Part shown: piece by piece, positions 1 to 8,697 of the stretch
Layout: every line of letters begins with the position of its first letter
How positions within the stretch are numbered: the stretch's first letter is position 1
NCBI GenBank assembly: GCA_903925285.1
Contig: CAIYET010000136.1
Span: 1 to 39,867, forward strand
From: Candidatus Hydrogenedentota bacterium
Lineage (GTDB): Bacteria > Hydrogenedentota > Hydrogenedentia > Hydrogenedentales > SLHB01
Direction of reading: 5' to 3'
Length of the DNA stretch: 39,867 nucleotides
Notes under the pieces: generated by a model
Databases searched by the model: none
What the model was told of the DNA's origin: nothing
What the model saw: the letters and a program-made list of their open reading frames with translations, nothing else
Translations under genes and position numbers: made by a program

Positions 1-112
1 CGCCGCGCGCAAGGCTTCCGCGCCGGTGGCGAGTCCCATTTGCGTCCACTCCGTCCACAAAGTCCACTACGCCCAAACTTTCGACGAATCCCCAGAGATC
101 CTGAGAACGCAT
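1..112. repeat. partial copy of a GTGGAC-rich dispersed palindromic repeat
   Basis: This stretch closely matches positions 13651-13730: the same 'aaggcttccgcgccggtgg' block, a run of GTCCAC units, then 'ctttcgacgaatccccaga'. The GTCCAC run differs between copies (three units here, two there), as expected for a repeat evolving by unit gain and loss. The window edge cuts off the left half. No gene is visible in it. Confidence 0.75.
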
Positions 113-138
113 GGTAACCGGCTGCCAAGGGGATGGGC

Positions 139-1704
139 ATGAGCGAACAGGAACTGGTTGAACGTTCTCGTGACGGCGATCCGCGCCGGATGACTTTGTA
201 TGTGGGCGTTGGACTGGTCCTAATCCTCGGCCTTGGTCTGCTGCTGCGCACTTGGGGGCTGTCCTCCGAACAACCGTGGTGGGACGAATTCGCCGCAATA
301 AGAAGTCTAAACGAACCGTCGTTTTCCGCATATTATCAGGCTTCGCGAGAGTTCATGCCAGCGACGTGCCCCCCACTCTTTGTGCTGCTCTACGGCATGG
401 CGAAAATGGGATTGAACGTGCCTGTTCATTTTCGCGCCCTGTCCATTGGGTTCGGAATGATATCCTTGGTGGCGATCTTCCTTGTGGGACGGAAGGTGTT
501 GGGTACACGCGGCGGACTTCTGGTGGCGGCGCTGTGCAGCGTTCACTCCTGGCTCGTCTATTACTCACAGGAAATCCGGGAATATCCGTTACTGATACTA
601 TTGACGATACTGTCGAGTCTCTGTTACGTGTCGATGCTCGAAAAACCGAATCGACGTCTTTCGCTGGCGGGATGCGTGTGCCTGAATTCATGCCTGTTGG
701 TTTCCCATCTGATGTCCGTCTTCTTCGTACTCGCCCAGTTGTTCCACTTCGTAGCATTCGCGTCGCGTGGCGAAAAACGCAAGAATGCCGCGATCTTTGT
801 GCTGTTGCATGTGCCGGGCTTTCTCCTGTGGGGCATGTTGTGTATGACGGTGGACGCGACGAAGATGGCGGAATCGTCGGTTGACTTTTTATCGTTGCAT
901 CACGGCGTCGTTCATTTTCTGCTATGCATACTGGAACTGGCCGGGGCGAGAAGTGTTCTGGTGCAGTTTGGCATGTTCCTGTTTCCATGGTCGTTGCTTG
1001 TGAACGGCACGATCGCGGCAGGCGTGGTATTGGGTGCATTCACAGCCCTTCGTGCATGTCTTCGCGACAAGACGGCCACGCACGACACCCCCTCCCGCTT
1101 TGTCTTTTCCTACCTCATCATATGGGCTTTTCTGCCGCCCATGATTCTCTATGGCATCTCCTGGTTTGTGAAGCCATGTTTCATGACGCGGTATGTAGTG
1201 GAGTCGAGTCCAGCCCTTGTTCTCCTTATCGCATTGGCATTGACACGCGTGCGACGCAATGATCTATTCGCGGCAACTTCCGGCACTGTTCTCATCGCAT
1301 TACTTTGCGTGAGTCTTGCGCACCCACTCCCACTACGCGGAAACTTTGCCGAAGTATCTGGATTTGTCACGCGCATGGCGAATCCGAATGAATGCGTCTG
1401 CACGTCCTCACCCATGCTGGCAATGATGATGTCGTACTACGCGGACTTGAAGAAAGACCCCGGACCAGCCGAATCGCCCAATGGAAAACGAGTCCATTTC
1501 GCCTATGGCGCGCCGACGCAAGCTCCCAGGATTTACGTCGATGGCGGGCCGCCCAGCCAACGCAAGTCGAATAACGAAGAGGCGCTTCGGGCCACGGGAC
1601 ACACGTATCGAACCTATTCGTTTCTCCGGCCTATTCGACTGAGTCCATTGATGGATTCCACATCCGTTCCGAGACTCACGATCTATATTAGAGAGAGTCC
1701 ATGA
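139..1704 (+). CDS. GT39-like (ArnT/PMT-type) integral membrane glycosyltransferase
   Basis: A membrane protein of about 521 residues resembling glycosyltransferase family 39 and its bacterial relatives. These transfer a sugar from a polyprenyl-phosphate donor onto lipid or protein outside the membrane. A first transmembrane helix (about residues 19-38) is followed by the WWDE loop near residue 47, the usual place of the family's acidic catalytic motif. The later 'SQEIREYPLL' matches the second conserved loop. Many hydrophobic helices follow, then a soluble tail. The ORF track starts at 133, but AAGGGG directly abuts that ATG. The ATG at 139 has a proper 6-base spacing, so it is preferred. 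The stop overlaps the first base of a 17-bp repeat core. The acceptor sugar or lipid cannot be predicted. Confidence 0.75.
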   Translation: MSEQELVERSRDGDPRRMTLYVGVGLVLILGLGLLLRTWGLSSEQPWWDEFAAIRSLNEPSFSAYYQASREFMPATCPPLFVLLYGMAKMGLNVPVHFRALSIGFGMISLVAIFLVGRKVLGTRGGLLVAALCSVHSWLVYYSQEIREYPLLILLTILSSLCYVSMLEKPNRRLSLAGCVCLNSCLLVSHLMSVFFVLAQLFHFVAFASRGEKRKNAAIFVLLHVPGFLLWGMLCMTVDATKMAESSVDFLSLHHGVVHFLLCILELAGARSVLVQFGMFLFPWSLLVNGTIAAGVVLGAFTALRACLRDKTATHDTPSRFVFSYLIIWAFLPPMILYGISWFVKPCFMTRYVVESSPALVLLIALALTRVRRNDLFAATSGTVLIALLCVSLAHPLPLRGNFAEVSGFVTRMANPNECVCTSSPMLAMMMSYYADLKKDPGPAESPNGKRVHFAYGAPTQAPRIYVDGGPPSQRKSNNEEALRATGHTYRTYSFLRPIRLSPLMDSTSVPRLTIYIRESP

Positions 1705-1720
1705 ACCTAAATTCGGCAGT
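1704..1720 (+). repeat. 17-bp dispersed repeat core, copy 1
   Basis: AACCTAAATTCGGCAGT occurs here, at 17423-17439 on the same strand and at 13732-13748 on the opposite strand, without mismatch. This copy starts on the last base of the GT39-like stop codon and is not followed by the GGATCTCTG block that continues the other two copies. Confidence 0.7.
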
Positions 1721-1800
1721 TGACACAGGCGGGCATCGCCTGCCTTCGAGGCGCCGCGCGCGATGACCAGGCAAGCACAAGACGTGGAAGAAAAAAGTTC

Positions 1801-1829
1801 TTGACATTCAGACTGGTTTGTGGTACAAA
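1801..1829 (+). promoter_or_regulatory. sigma70-type promoter for the 1976 gene
   Basis: A perfect -35 (TTGACA, 1801-1806) and TACAAA (1824-1829) are separated by 17 bases. The transcript would carry a leader of about 140 nt before the ATG at 1976. That leader contains short self-complementary stretches such as GGAAG/CTTCC, but I recognise no known riboswitch. Confidence 0.55.
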
Positions 1830-1975
1830 CTTGTTGTGGCCATAGGAAGGTAAGACTTCCGAGGGCGCATACAGTTGAATCCGAGGGCCGTCCCTTGTGG
1901 GGCGGTAGGCGCGCGTGGCCTTGTGGCAGCGCGAGCCGATAGAACGGAGTGTTACAGAAAAAGGAGAATACAGCA

Positions 1976-2515
1976 ATGAAGAAACTTAGCATTATCGCGG
2001 TACTGGTTGCAGTAGGTCTGGTAGGTGGCTTTGCGTACGCGAAGTCGATGTGCGTGCCTTGGTTCGTAGATAATGCGGCCAATGCGTCGAGTTATCCGCC
2101 GACGGCTGGCGTCGCGGCCATCATCTACCTGCATAACAACCTTGCCACACCGAAGGAGTGCAACATCACGTACTACAACCAGGATGGTGTCGAACAGGCG
2201 CTGCCCGCGGGTGGAAACACCTTCACCGTTCCGGCGCTTTCGACGGTTGCCTTCCGTCCAGTAGCGGATGACCCGGTTTCCGCTGGCGGCCAGGAATCCG
2301 TTTTAGCTCAAACGATCCCGAATCGTCCGATGGCTGCTCCCGCAGATGGCAAGAAGAATGGTGCTATCGTCATCGGCTGGCAAGGCGACGCGACGGATAT
2401 CCAAGGCATCCTCGGCCAAGCTCAGGCCGTTGCCGCCACAGGTGCATACGCGGGCAAGATCGCGGGCCCTGGCCTTCTTGTGTCCTATGCGACCCTTCTT
2501 CCCGGTGGTGCATGA
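1976..2515 (+). CDS. small exported protein of unknown function
   Basis: A 179-residue protein with a clear Sec signal peptide: MKK, a hydrophobic core, then 'FAYAKS', with likely cleavage after Ala-Tyr-Ala. The mature part is Ala/Gly/Pro/Asn-rich, has few charges and is probably a beta-rich secreted or envelope protein. I do not recognise a family. The upstream ORF-track start (1949) is rejected because AAGGAG at 1961-1966 sits 9 bases before the ATG at 1976. The gene is a complete single transcription unit: a strong promoter candidate at 1801, a long leader and a strong rho-independent terminator at 2539. This suggests independent and possibly high expression. Only two Cys residues remain after cleavage, which could form one disulfide. 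Confidence 0.75.
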   Translation: MKKLSIIAVLVAVGLVGGFAYAKSMCVPWFVDNAANASSYPPTAGVAAIIYLHNNLATPKECNITYYNQDGVEQALPAGGNTFTVPALSTVAFRPVADDPVSAGGQESVLAQTIPNRPMAAPADGKKNGAIVIGWQGDATDIQGILGQAQAVAATGAYAGKIAGPGLLVSYATLLPGGA

Positions 2516-2538
2516 TCCTAGCATAGCGTTTGATTTTG

Positions 2539-2580
2539 AGAGCGAGAATGTCGGAAGACATGCTCGCTCTTTCTCTTTTT
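2539..2580 (+). terminator. rho-independent terminator
   Basis: AGAGCGAGAATGTC, loop GGAA and GACATGCTCGCTCT form a 14-bp stem with one mismatch, followed by the pyrimidine run TTCTCTTTTT. It lies 23 bases after the stop of the 1976 gene. Confidence 0.85.
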
Positions 2581-2619
2581 CCACCTGCTACGCCTGGAAA
2601 TAGACACCCAAGTACCAGT

Positions 2620-2808
2620 CTCCCTAAAAAAGGCTGTCAGAATTCAGAATGTCGAAAACAGTGGACTTACACGCGAAACTCGGCAACATTTGCGTTCACC
2701 CAACACCAGCGCGGAAGCCTTGCGCGCGGCGCTGTGAATACTTTCGCGCCTCGAAAGATACCATAACCTGTTGCCATTCTGAATTCTGAATTCCTACTGC
2801 TTTTTTTG
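2620..2808. repeat. palindromic MITE-like element with EcoRI-site arms
   Basis: AGAATTCAGAATG (2639-2651) is inverted as CATTCTGAATTCT (2775-2787). The arms extend outward imperfectly into AAAAAAGGCTG on the left and CTGCTTTTTTT on the right. No convincing gene lies between them; the 78-aa ORF at 2530-2766 looks like noise. This fills most of the 400-bp gap between the 1976 and DegT genes. Confidence 0.5.
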
Positions 2809-2914
2809 GTGATATCAGGCATGGCCTTGCCTGAGGCTAGGCGCGGGTTGAACTGTTTCTTCCCATTTGCTACTCTCGGCGCGTCGTTGGGTTGGAGTTG
2901 GAAGGACCTATTTC

Positions 2915-4018
2915 ATGCCGGTACCGATGATTGACCTTCGGGCGCAGTATCGCCGAATCAAAACGGAAATCGACGCCGCAGTCGCCGAGGTGTTCGAGAC
3001 GCAGGGGTTCGTCGGCGGGATCAATATCGATAGACTGGAAAAGGGCATCGAAGCGTATCTCGGCGTGGGCTGTGCGATCGCCGTGGCGTCGGGCACGGAC
3101 GCGTTGTTGTTGTCGCTCAAGGCGATGGGCGTGGGACCGGGCGATGAGGTAATCACGACGCCGTTTACGTTTTTCGCGACGGCGGGCGCGATCGCCAATC
3201 TGGGGGCGAAACCGGTCTTCGCGGATATCCGGCCCGATTGCTTTACCATCGATCCGGACGCTATCGAAGCGCTCGTCACACCGCAGACAAAGGCGATTGT
3301 CCCAGTCCATCTTTACGGCCAATGCGCCGATATGGACCCCATCAACGCCATCGCCTCGAAATATGGCCTGGCGGTGCTCGAGGATGCGGCACAGGCACTT
3401 GGTGCGCGCGACAAGGGACGTCCGGCGTGTACGCTCGCACCCATGGCCGCGATCAGCTTTTATCCGACGAAGAATTTGGGTGGCGCGGGCGACGGCGGCA
3501 TGGTTGTTACGCAGGATGCGGCCCTCGCGCAACGCGTCCGTCTGCTCCGCGCGCACGGGGCCGGAACAACGTATATCCACACGATCGTCGGCACAAACAG
3601 TCGTCTCGATGCACTCCAAGCGGCGCTCCTGAACGTGAAACTTCCCCATCTCGATCAGTGGAACGCCGAGCGCCGGGCGCAGGCCGCGTATTACGCCGAA
3701 CGGTTTGCGGAAATTCCGGAAGTGATCCCGCCCGTCGAACGCGCGGGAAATTTCCACGTTTACCATCAGTACGTGATCCGGCTCCCACATCGCGATGCGG
3801 CACGCGATCTGCTTCGTGCGCGCGGGATCGGTTGTGCCGTGTTCTACCCTCTCGCGCTCCATATGCAGGAATGCTTCCGCTATCTCGGTTACGAGGAGAA
3901 GGATTGCACGCATGCCGCGCAGGCGTGCCGCGAGGTGTTGGCGCTGCCCATGTATCCCGAACTCACGCCCGATCAGCAGGATGAGGTTGTGGCCGCTATC
4001 AAGGAGCACCTGGCATGA
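2915..4018 (+). CDS. DegT/DnrJ/EryC1/StrS-family sugar aminotransferase
   Basis: A PLP-dependent aminotransferase of about 367 residues, of the family that converts keto-sugar nucleotides to amino-sugar nucleotides for surface glycans or secondary metabolites. It starts with the typical 'MIDL..QY' opening. It has the phosphate-binding 'SGTDAL' near residue 59, the 'LEDAAQ' Asp (D157) that contacts the PLP ring nitrogen, and the Schiff-base lysine in 'FYPTKNLGG' (K186). The length is normal for the family. The ATG at 2915 is chosen over 2867 because GAAGGA lies a few bases before it and homology begins there. The neighbouring GT39-like gene fits a polysaccharide or glycosylation role, but no complete sugar-nucleotide pathway is in view, so the exact substrate is unknown. 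Confidence 0.9.
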   Translation: MPVPMIDLRAQYRRIKTEIDAAVAEVFETQGFVGGINIDRLEKGIEAYLGVGCAIAVASGTDALLLSLKAMGVGPGDEVITTPFTFFATAGAIANLGAKPVFADIRPDCFTIDPDAIEALVTPQTKAIVPVHLYGQCADMDPINAIASKYGLAVLEDAAQALGARDKGRPACTLAPMAAISFYPTKNLGGAGDGGMVVTQDAALAQRVRLLRAHGAGTTYIHTIVGTNSRLDALQAALLNVKLPHLDQWNAERRAQAAYYAERFAEIPEVIPPVERAGNFHVYHQYVIRLPHRDAARDLLRARGIGCAVFYPLALHMQECFRYLGYEEKDCTHAAQACREVLALPMYPELTPDQQDEVVAAIKEHLA

Positions 4019-4090
4019 CCGGTTGCGGCCAGGGTATTGCCAAGACAGGGGTTGTGGTAAAATTGGTCTAGGCAAAGGAAGTGAAGCACC

Positions 4091-4390
4091 ATGCGTTTAC
4101 GAGTACCGATAGTATTCGCGCTGGCCTTGCTGGGCGTCGGTTGCCTAAGCAACGTGCATGATCGGCGGCCGTTCACGGAAGGATGGCAGCACGAAATCGA
4201 ACACAACAAGGCCTTTCAAGAACGACGGGCCAAGATCGACAAGAAGGATCCGAACGCACTGAAGGGCGATGGCGGCGCAATCGGCCATGACTACGACGAC
4301 GCTAAGCCGCTGCTCGGAAATCGGGACGGCGCCAGCGCCAACGTCGATACGAGCGGAAGTGCCGTGGTGCAATACGGGGTAAGGTGGTAG
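4091..4390 (+). CDS. small putative lipoprotein
   Basis: A 99-residue protein with an N-terminal hydrophobic signal ending in 'LLGVGC'. This is a slightly degenerate lipobox, so lipid attachment at Cys18 is likely but not certain. The mature part is highly charged, hydrophilic and probably disordered. No family recognised. AAGGAAG lies about 8 bases before the ATG. It follows the DegT gene by 72 bases on the same strand and converges with the GH172 gene, whose stop is 19 bases away. Confidence 0.6.
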   Translation: MRLRVPIVFALALLGVGCLSNVHDRRPFTEGWQHEIEHNKAFQERRAKIDKKDPNALKGDGGAIGHDYDDAKPLLGNRDGASANVDTSGSAVVQYGVRW

Positions 4391-4409
4391 GCGTACTGTA
4401 ATCCCCAGG

Positions 4410-5609
4410 TTAGTATAGTCCATTGACGCGCTGATCGAGCGTTTGGAGGGGGGGTAGATCGTTTGCGGGGCGGTCGAGGTAGAAGTAGGCGCAACTGGAC
4501 CAGTCGTCTTGGCGCTCGAACAGGCCGTAGTCGCTCTTTCCATCGCCTTGGGTCCAATCGACCGGCGTTTGCTCCGCTCCGGCCAGAATATATTTGTTGC
4601 CCGACGCGACCATCTTCGGTTTGCTTTCGGGCGTCCAGCAGCCGATTTGTTGCATGGTGACGCGGAGGTCTTTGCGAAAGTACACCGGGTCGGGGACATG
4701 GAAGCGATAGAAGCAAAACTGCAAGCGATCCTTGTCGGCATACGGGCAGCCTTGATATCGGTGCGCGTAAGGCCCCAGGAACCAGCCGGTGCCGATATAG
4801 TCTTCCGTGCCGGTGCCGCAGAGCGTCGGGAACTGGGTATCTCCATCGAGATAAAGCTTGATCTCGCCCTCGCCCCACCATGCGTTGAAATACTGTTTGG
4901 TGTCGGCGATCACGCCGATGTTGATGCCGAGGAAACGTCCCTTGCCCGATATCTTCGGCAAGAATTCGTAATCTTTGCGCAACGTGGTCGGGTTTTCGCG
5001 GTGGAAATAGGCGTGGAAATACAACGTGTCCGGTCCATGCGGATCGCCGAGCGTGTAGTCGATGTCGTAGAAGAAAAGGGACATGTTGACTTTCGTCGTG
5101 TTAGTAACCGTGACACGCATTCCGTTCTTGAACGGCATCGGTATGCAGCAATTGAAACTGCGGCCTTCGGGACTCGAGAAATACTCGTTCTCGAACGCGT
5201 ACGTGCGGCCGAGGCCGGTACAAAAGAAATCGCCGAGCGGCACGCTCGCGGCGGGCTTTTCCGAACCGTCCCAATAGAAGTCCAACCGCATGCCGCGAAG
5301 CATCAGGGGCGTGCGGTCGCTCAGCGTCACCCAAAACCGGCGGATGGTTCCCGCTCCGCTCTTTTCCTCGGCGAGGACGCGTGTCTCGCCGGCGTTGATG
5401 GGAGAACTCGGCCTGCCTTTGCGCCCGCCCTTGGTCTGCCCGCCTTGGCCTTTCGCGGCGGTGGGATTCTCGAAGTCAGCCCAGCGTGTTTCAATGTCGG
5501 CGGGCAGTTGATAAACCTCGGCGGACGACGCAGGGGAAACGGTTGTCGGTTTCGCGCATGCGGCGCACAACAGCCCCGAGAGCATGGCGGTGAAAAGCCG
5601 CGCGTTCAT
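4410..5609 (-). CDS. GH172 (DUF2961) family protein, probable exported glycosidase
   Basis: About 399 residues. DUF2961 is now glycoside hydrolase family 172, whose characterised members act on fructo- and arabinofuranosides. Family hallmarks appear in order: 'ENPTAAKGQGG', 'GAGTIRRFW', 'FYWDGSEKP', 'VPLGDFF', 'SFNCCIPMPF', 'GEGEIKLYLDGD' and 'GTGTEDYIGTGWF'. The acidic residues in the last two are candidates for catalysis. The N-terminus is a signal peptide with a possible lipidation Cys ('LLCAACA'). The start at 5609 (not 5690) is set by an ATGA overlap with the stop of the ccsA gene, implying translational coupling. A glycosidase as the last gene of a cytochrome c maturation operon is unexpected. 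The substrate is not predictable from sequence alone. Confidence 0.85.
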   Translation of the reverse strand: MNARLFTAMLSGLLCAACAKPTTVSPASSAEVYQLPADIETRWADFENPTAAKGQGGQTKGGRKGRPSSPINAGETRVLAEEKSGAGTIRRFWVTLSDRTPLMLRGMRLDFYWDGSEKPAASVPLGDFFCTGLGRTYAFENEYFSSPEGRSFNCCIPMPFKNGMRVTVTNTTKVNMSLFFYDIDYTLGDPHGPDTLYFHAYFHRENPTTLRKDYEFLPKISGKGRFLGINIGVIADTKQYFNAWWGEGEIKLYLDGDTQFPTLCGTGTEDYIGTGWFLGPYAHRYQGCPYADKDRLQFCFYRFHVPDPVYFRKDLRVTMQQIGCWTPESKPKMVASGNKYILAGAEQTPVDWTQGDGKSDYGLFERQDDWSSCAYFYLDRPANDLPPLQTLDQRVNGLY

Positions 5610-7525
5610 GACGTTCGCTTCCGCGATCCGGCACGCGCGCGCAGGACGGCGCACAGTCCCAGGAGAATGACCGCGCCCTCGATGATCCAAAAGACGGCCA
5701 GCGAAGTCATTGCGCCGCTCGTGAATCCGTAGCTATGGAGTCCGACGCCGAGCAGGTTGACGCCCCACCATGAGAAGGCCACGATCATCCCGCATGCAAT
5801 GGACGCCATGCAGAAACCCGCGTCGCGGATGTAGCCGCCGCGTTTGGCGTGCAACGAGGCCAACTGCCAGAGCACGATCAACAGCGCGCCATTCTCTTTC
5901 GGGTCCCAGCCCCAGAAGCGGCCCCAGCTTTCGTTCGCCCACACGCCGCCGAGCAGCGTGCCGATAAACGTGAACAGGAATCCGAAGCAGAAGATGCCGT
6001 AGACCATGCGCGCGACGGATGCGCGGAACGCCTCGCCGTCGGCGGGCCGCCGCAACAGGTGCGATGCAACGTAGATGTGGGCGATGGCTCCGGACAAAAG
6101 CGCAGCAGCGTAGCCCATGGTAATCGTCGTGATGTGCGTGGCGAGCCAGAAATTGGTATCGAGCACGGCGACCATGCTGGGCATCGTGTCGGACCCCTCG
6201 CGGGCCTCGTACTTGATTGCGATGAACATGCCGACGGCGGCGAGCACCGCGCCGGCCGTGAGCGCGATGCGCTGGCGGTTCATCCACTCGGCGATCAGCG
6301 AGACCGCGGCAATTACGGCGGTCGTGAACAGGATCGTCTCGTACATCGTGGTCGCGGGCGGGCGATGCCGGATAATACAGCGCATCGCGATGGCGATCGA
6401 CAACAGAATCGTCGGCGCAGCAACGGCAATCCATGTCGCCGCGTACAACGGACGGTTGCGTGGCGCGGTCCACGATACCGCCACGAGCAGGAACGCGAAC
6501 ACGTACAGCGCGAGCGCTTTGCCCAAGAGGTCCATGCGGTAAAACGCGACCTCGGTCGGGACGTGAGCGTACTCGCCGCGCGACGTGGCCAAGCGAATCA
6601 CCGACGTGCGCCAGGCGGCGGCCTTCTCGTCGAAGCGCGCCGGATCGCCGGTTGATTGCGCGAGTTCATCTAGCCCTGCGAACAGTTCAATCTCTTGTAT
6701 GTCCACGCCGCCGGTTTCGAACGCGCGCAGAACGATATCGGCCGGCGTCAGCCACTTCGTTTCTTCGTGCAGCACGGGCGGAATCGACGACAGGGCTGTT
6801 GCCGTTTTGCGCACTTCGTCCAACGCATGAAAGAGGTTCAGGATCGCTTTGCCGTTGGGATCGACGGATGCGACGCCGCTTTTTTGCGATGCGGCGTATT
6901 CATTGTGCAACAGCGGGGCCTTGCGGAGAATATCGGCCGGCGTGGCCTGGGTCTTACTCGGGAACAGACGCGCGAACACATCGCACGATTCGAGATCAAT
7001 GGGTTTGCGCGCATGATCGAGATACGCGCTCAACGTTTCGTATTCGCCGACATTCTCGGCGAGACGGACGATCTGGTCCTGGTTGACGGTACGATCCTTC
7101 GCGGGACACCGCGCATAGACGTTGGCAAGCTCGAAGAGCTTCTCTTCGCCTTTCCGGAGTTCATTGTAGGAATACCGGTCGCGCTTCTTCGCGTGCGGGA
7201 CCAGTCCCATCGCGACAACCGTCTCGTCGCTGTCCACACAGAAGATCGCATAACTATTCGCCTGTTCAGGATAAAAGAGCGTATCGAGCAACCACGCCAC
7301 AGCGGTCAGCCGCGAACCGTCCGGCGTCGTGCATGAACGGCGACCGTTGAACTTGAGCAGCTTGAAGCTCGAATACGTATCGAGCGGTTTAATGCGCCCT
7401 TCGTCCTGAATAGGCAGCGCCGCCCAACCTTTCAGGCTCTCCGCGCTCCAGCGATGAGGCGAATCGCCGGCCACCGCCGCCGTGCAGAGGATCATGGACA
7501 AGCAAAATGCGCGCAGAGGATTCAT
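5606..7525 (-). CDS. ccsA: cytochrome c biogenesis protein, CcsA/ResC family, with exported N-terminal domain
   Basis: A 639-residue heme-handling subunit of the system II cytochrome c synthase. The C-terminal half (from about residue 340) has the multi-helix CcsA fold with the tryptophan-rich heme motif 'WGRFWGWDPKENG'. The external histidines usually implicated in heme binding are present ('CIIRHRP', 'ATHITTITMG', 'LHSYGF'). The N-terminal half is a signal peptide plus about 300 hydrophilic residues beginning 'LPIQDEGRIKPLDT'. Ordinary CcsA proteins of about 300 residues lack this part; it is seen in long variants. It overlaps ResB upstream (ATGA at 7522-7525) and GH172 downstream (ATGA at 5606-5609). 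Together with ResB it would export heme and attach it to CXXCH apocytochromes outside the membrane. Confidence 0.9.
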   Translation of the reverse strand: MNPLRAFCLSMILCTAAVAGDSPHRWSAESLKGWAALPIQDEGRIKPLDTYSSFKLLKFNGRRSCTTPDGSRLTAVAWLLDTLFYPEQANSYAIFCVDSDETVVAMGLVPHAKKRDRYSYNELRKGEEKLFELANVYARCPAKDRTVNQDQIVRLAENVGEYETLSAYLDHARKPIDLESCDVFARLFPSKTQATPADILRKAPLLHNEYAASQKSGVASVDPNGKAILNLFHALDEVRKTATALSSIPPVLHEETKWLTPADIVLRAFETGGVDIQEIELFAGLDELAQSTGDPARFDEKAAAWRTSVIRLATSRGEYAHVPTEVAFYRMDLLGKALALYVFAFLLVAVSWTAPRNRPLYAATWIAVAAPTILLSIAIAMRCIIRHRPPATTMYETILFTTAVIAAVSLIAEWMNRQRIALTAGAVLAAVGMFIAIKYEAREGSDTMPSMVAVLDTNFWLATHITTITMGYAAALLSGAIAHIYVASHLLRRPADGEAFRASVARMVYGIFCFGFLFTFIGTLLGGVWANESWGRFWGWDPKENGALLIVLWQLASLHAKRGGYIRDAGFCMASIACGMIVAFSWWGVNLLGVGLHSYGFTSGAMTSLAVFWIIEGAVILLGLCAVLRARAGSRKRTS

Positions 7526-8697
7526 TTACGGACTCCTTGCCGCACGGAGCGCAAGTACGTGCCCAATTTGACGACGAAGTGGAGCGTGAGGCCAAGCGCG
7601 ATCACGTAGCACGCATAAACGGGCAACTGCTCGGCCGGATTGCGCACAACAGCCAGCGACGAGTAAAGGCGATCATGCGGTCCGGCGCCGGGCGGTCCCC
7701 ACGACGACTGATAGAAAGTGTAACCTCTGTAGCGCATCGGCTCGTTCATGGCGATATGAACCGCCTGGCTCGCTTCGCCCTCGATACGCGTAACGTCGCT
7801 CGCGTAGGTCTTGGCAAGCTCCATGCCGGGATACAATTCGCGCGTGAATTTGTCGAGACGAATCGAGAAGGGCAGCAGCCATCCACGCCGACGTAGTTGA
7901 ACAGTCCAATCTGCATTGCCGACGGATACTTTCGTGGGCGACTCATCCGCCGCACAGAAAAGGATTTCCTTCGCTTCGCCGTTCTGTTTTGGGCGCACGA
8001 GGGCATGCGCGCCCGGGAAGTTCTCGCCCGCTTCCTTCGCCTGCGCCAAGACCTTCAACCACACGCCGTCCACCTGCTTGACGCCAGTTGGCGCGGCCTC
8101 GGTCGCGTCCGCGCGCCTTGCGTTTCGATCATATTGGGTCAGAACCAAGTCGAAGGGCAGGGACTCACTGAAGAAGGTCTTCGGCTGGCCTTGACGGACC
8201 GCGCCGACGGCGCGCGACGGGATCACGCGCCCGACAGGTTTGCCCTCCTTGTCCGGTCCCGTGATGGCGATCTCCCACTCCTCGCCGCTTTCGAAACGGT
8301 TCGTCCGATCACCCTCGTAGAGCGTAATTTGGCCGCGCAGACCCATTTCAAACGTCACAAATCCCGCGACAAGCAGGAGAAGAATACCGGCGTGCGCGAT
8401 CAGAATCCCCGACTGCGCCCAACCCTTCCTCGCGCGAACAATGCCACCGCATGTCACGTTCGCGAATCCCAGCAAGAGCAAGAGGTAGGCGCCCGGCAAC
8501 GGCACGGGAATGGTCCCGCCAACCCAATGAATTACGAACAACGAACCAAAATAGCGCTGCTGAACTTGGTATAGCCCTTCGTCCACCTGTTGCAGCGTGC
8601 CGAGGAAGGTCAATAGGATTAGCAAGAGCAAGAGGACGATCGACAGCCCGTACGACGCAAAGAACGCGAAAATACCCTTGGACAATCGAGCGATCAT
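7522..8697 (-). CDS. resB: ResB/Ccs1-family cytochrome c synthase subunit
   Basis: About 391 residues. ResB holds apocytochrome c and pairs with CcsA in system II cytochrome c maturation. The sequence has an N-terminal membrane helix ('SYGLSIVLLLLLILLTFLG'), the family's 'LGTLQQVDEGLYQVQQRYF' segment, two more helices around residues 60-120, a large extracytoplasmic domain, and a last helix near the C-terminus ('YVIALGLTLHFVVKLG'). The start at 8697 is chosen because its ATG overlaps the TGA of the preceding lipoprotein gene as ATGA, the same arrangement seen at both other junctions of this operon. The ORF-track start at 8712 would add five residues. Confidence 0.9.
   Translation of the reverse strand: MIARLSKGIFAFFASYGLSIVLLLLLILLTFLGTLQQVDEGLYQVQQRYFGSLFVIHWVGGTIPVPLPGAYLLLLLGFANVTCGGIVRARKGWAQSGILIAHAGILLLLVAGFVTFEMGLRGQITLYEGDRTNRFESGEEWEIAITGPDKEGKPVGRVIPSRAVGAVRQGQPKTFFSESLPFDLVLTQYDRNARRADATEAAPTGVKQVDGVWLKVLAQAKEAGENFPGAHALVRPKQNGEAKEILFCAADESPTKVSVGNADWTVQLRRRGWLLPFSIRLDKFTRELYPGMELAKTYASDVTRIEGEASQAVHIAMNEPMRYRGYTFYQSSWGPPGAGPHDRLYSSLAVVRNPAEQLPVYACYVIALGLTLHFVVKLGTYLRSVRQGVRK

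Noticed and set aside
1821-1836. Sigma-54 promoter (TGGTAC...TTG)
   Set aside because: The spacing between the GG and GC elements is off by one and the GC element is missing; the sigma70 reading fits better.
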